Source: Candidatus Tenebribacter mawsonii
GTDB lineage: Bacteria; Cloacimonadota; Cloacimonadia; Cloacimonadales; TCS61
DNA length: 5,579 nt
NCBI GenBank assembly: GCA_030765665.1
Contig: JAVCCD010000077.1
Location: forward strand, 1-5,579
Direction: 5' to 3'
Shown: piece by piece, positions 5,579 to 5,579 of the stretch
How the letters are laid out: every line of letters starts with the position of its first letter
How positions within the stretch are numbered: the stretch's first letter is position 1
The notes under the pieces: model-generated
What the model was told of the DNA's origin: nothing
What the model saw: the letters and a program-made list of their open reading frames with translations, nothing else
Databases searched by the model: none
Translations under genes and position numbers: made by a program

Positions 5579-5579
5579 G

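Overview
The window is an AT-rich bacterial stretch, roughly one third G+C by eye. Every gene I can support lies on the minus strand, so transcription runs from high to low coordinates. All five genes have clear Shine-Dalgarno sequences (GAGGA, GGAGGAG, AAGGAAG, AAGGA, GAGGAA). That argues against typical Bacteroidia/Flavobacteriia, which use weak SD signals. The protein types, low GC and a GTC...GAAGAATCT-type intergenic palindrome fit an uncultured lineage of the FCB group, such as Cloacimonadota, Ignavibacteria or Marinimicrobia. This taxonomic guess is an inference.

Layout in order of transcription. (1) 5579-5377 is a non-coding leader with a 61-bp imperfect palindrome (5518-5578) that looks like a dispersed REP-type element, plus weak promoter-like hexamers. 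(2) Three genes form a tightly overlapping operon: a YfhO-family polytopic membrane protein (5376-2965), a tetrapyrrole-methylase-fold RsmI-like methyltransferase (2981-2274, 17-nt overlap) and a YegS/DgkB-type diacylglycerol/lipid kinase (2284-1388, 11-nt overlap). (3) A 179-bp gap (1387-1209) precedes a secreted DUF4097-like beta-solenoid protein (1208-306). The gap holds a near-perfect sigma-54 promoter and, about 110-145 bp upstream of its predicted start site, two 15-bp palindromes spaced exactly 31 bp apart. (4) A strong intrinsic terminator with a GAAA tetraloop (236-260) closes that gene. (5) A separate promoter region leads into the first 31 codons of rarA (95-1), which runs off the window.

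How the genes may work together: YfhO (lipid-linked glycosyl transfer) and the lipid kinase both concern membrane lipids or envelope glycoconjugates. The RsmI-like enzyme between them is a translation-related housekeeping gene that probably shares the transcript for expression reasons. The DUF4097-like protein looks separately controlled by enhancer-dependent sigma-54 transcription, so it may be an inducible envelope protein. This promoter arrangement, driving a regular 18-residue-repeat secreted protein, is the most interesting feature here. No mobile element, CRISPR array or RNA gene was seen.
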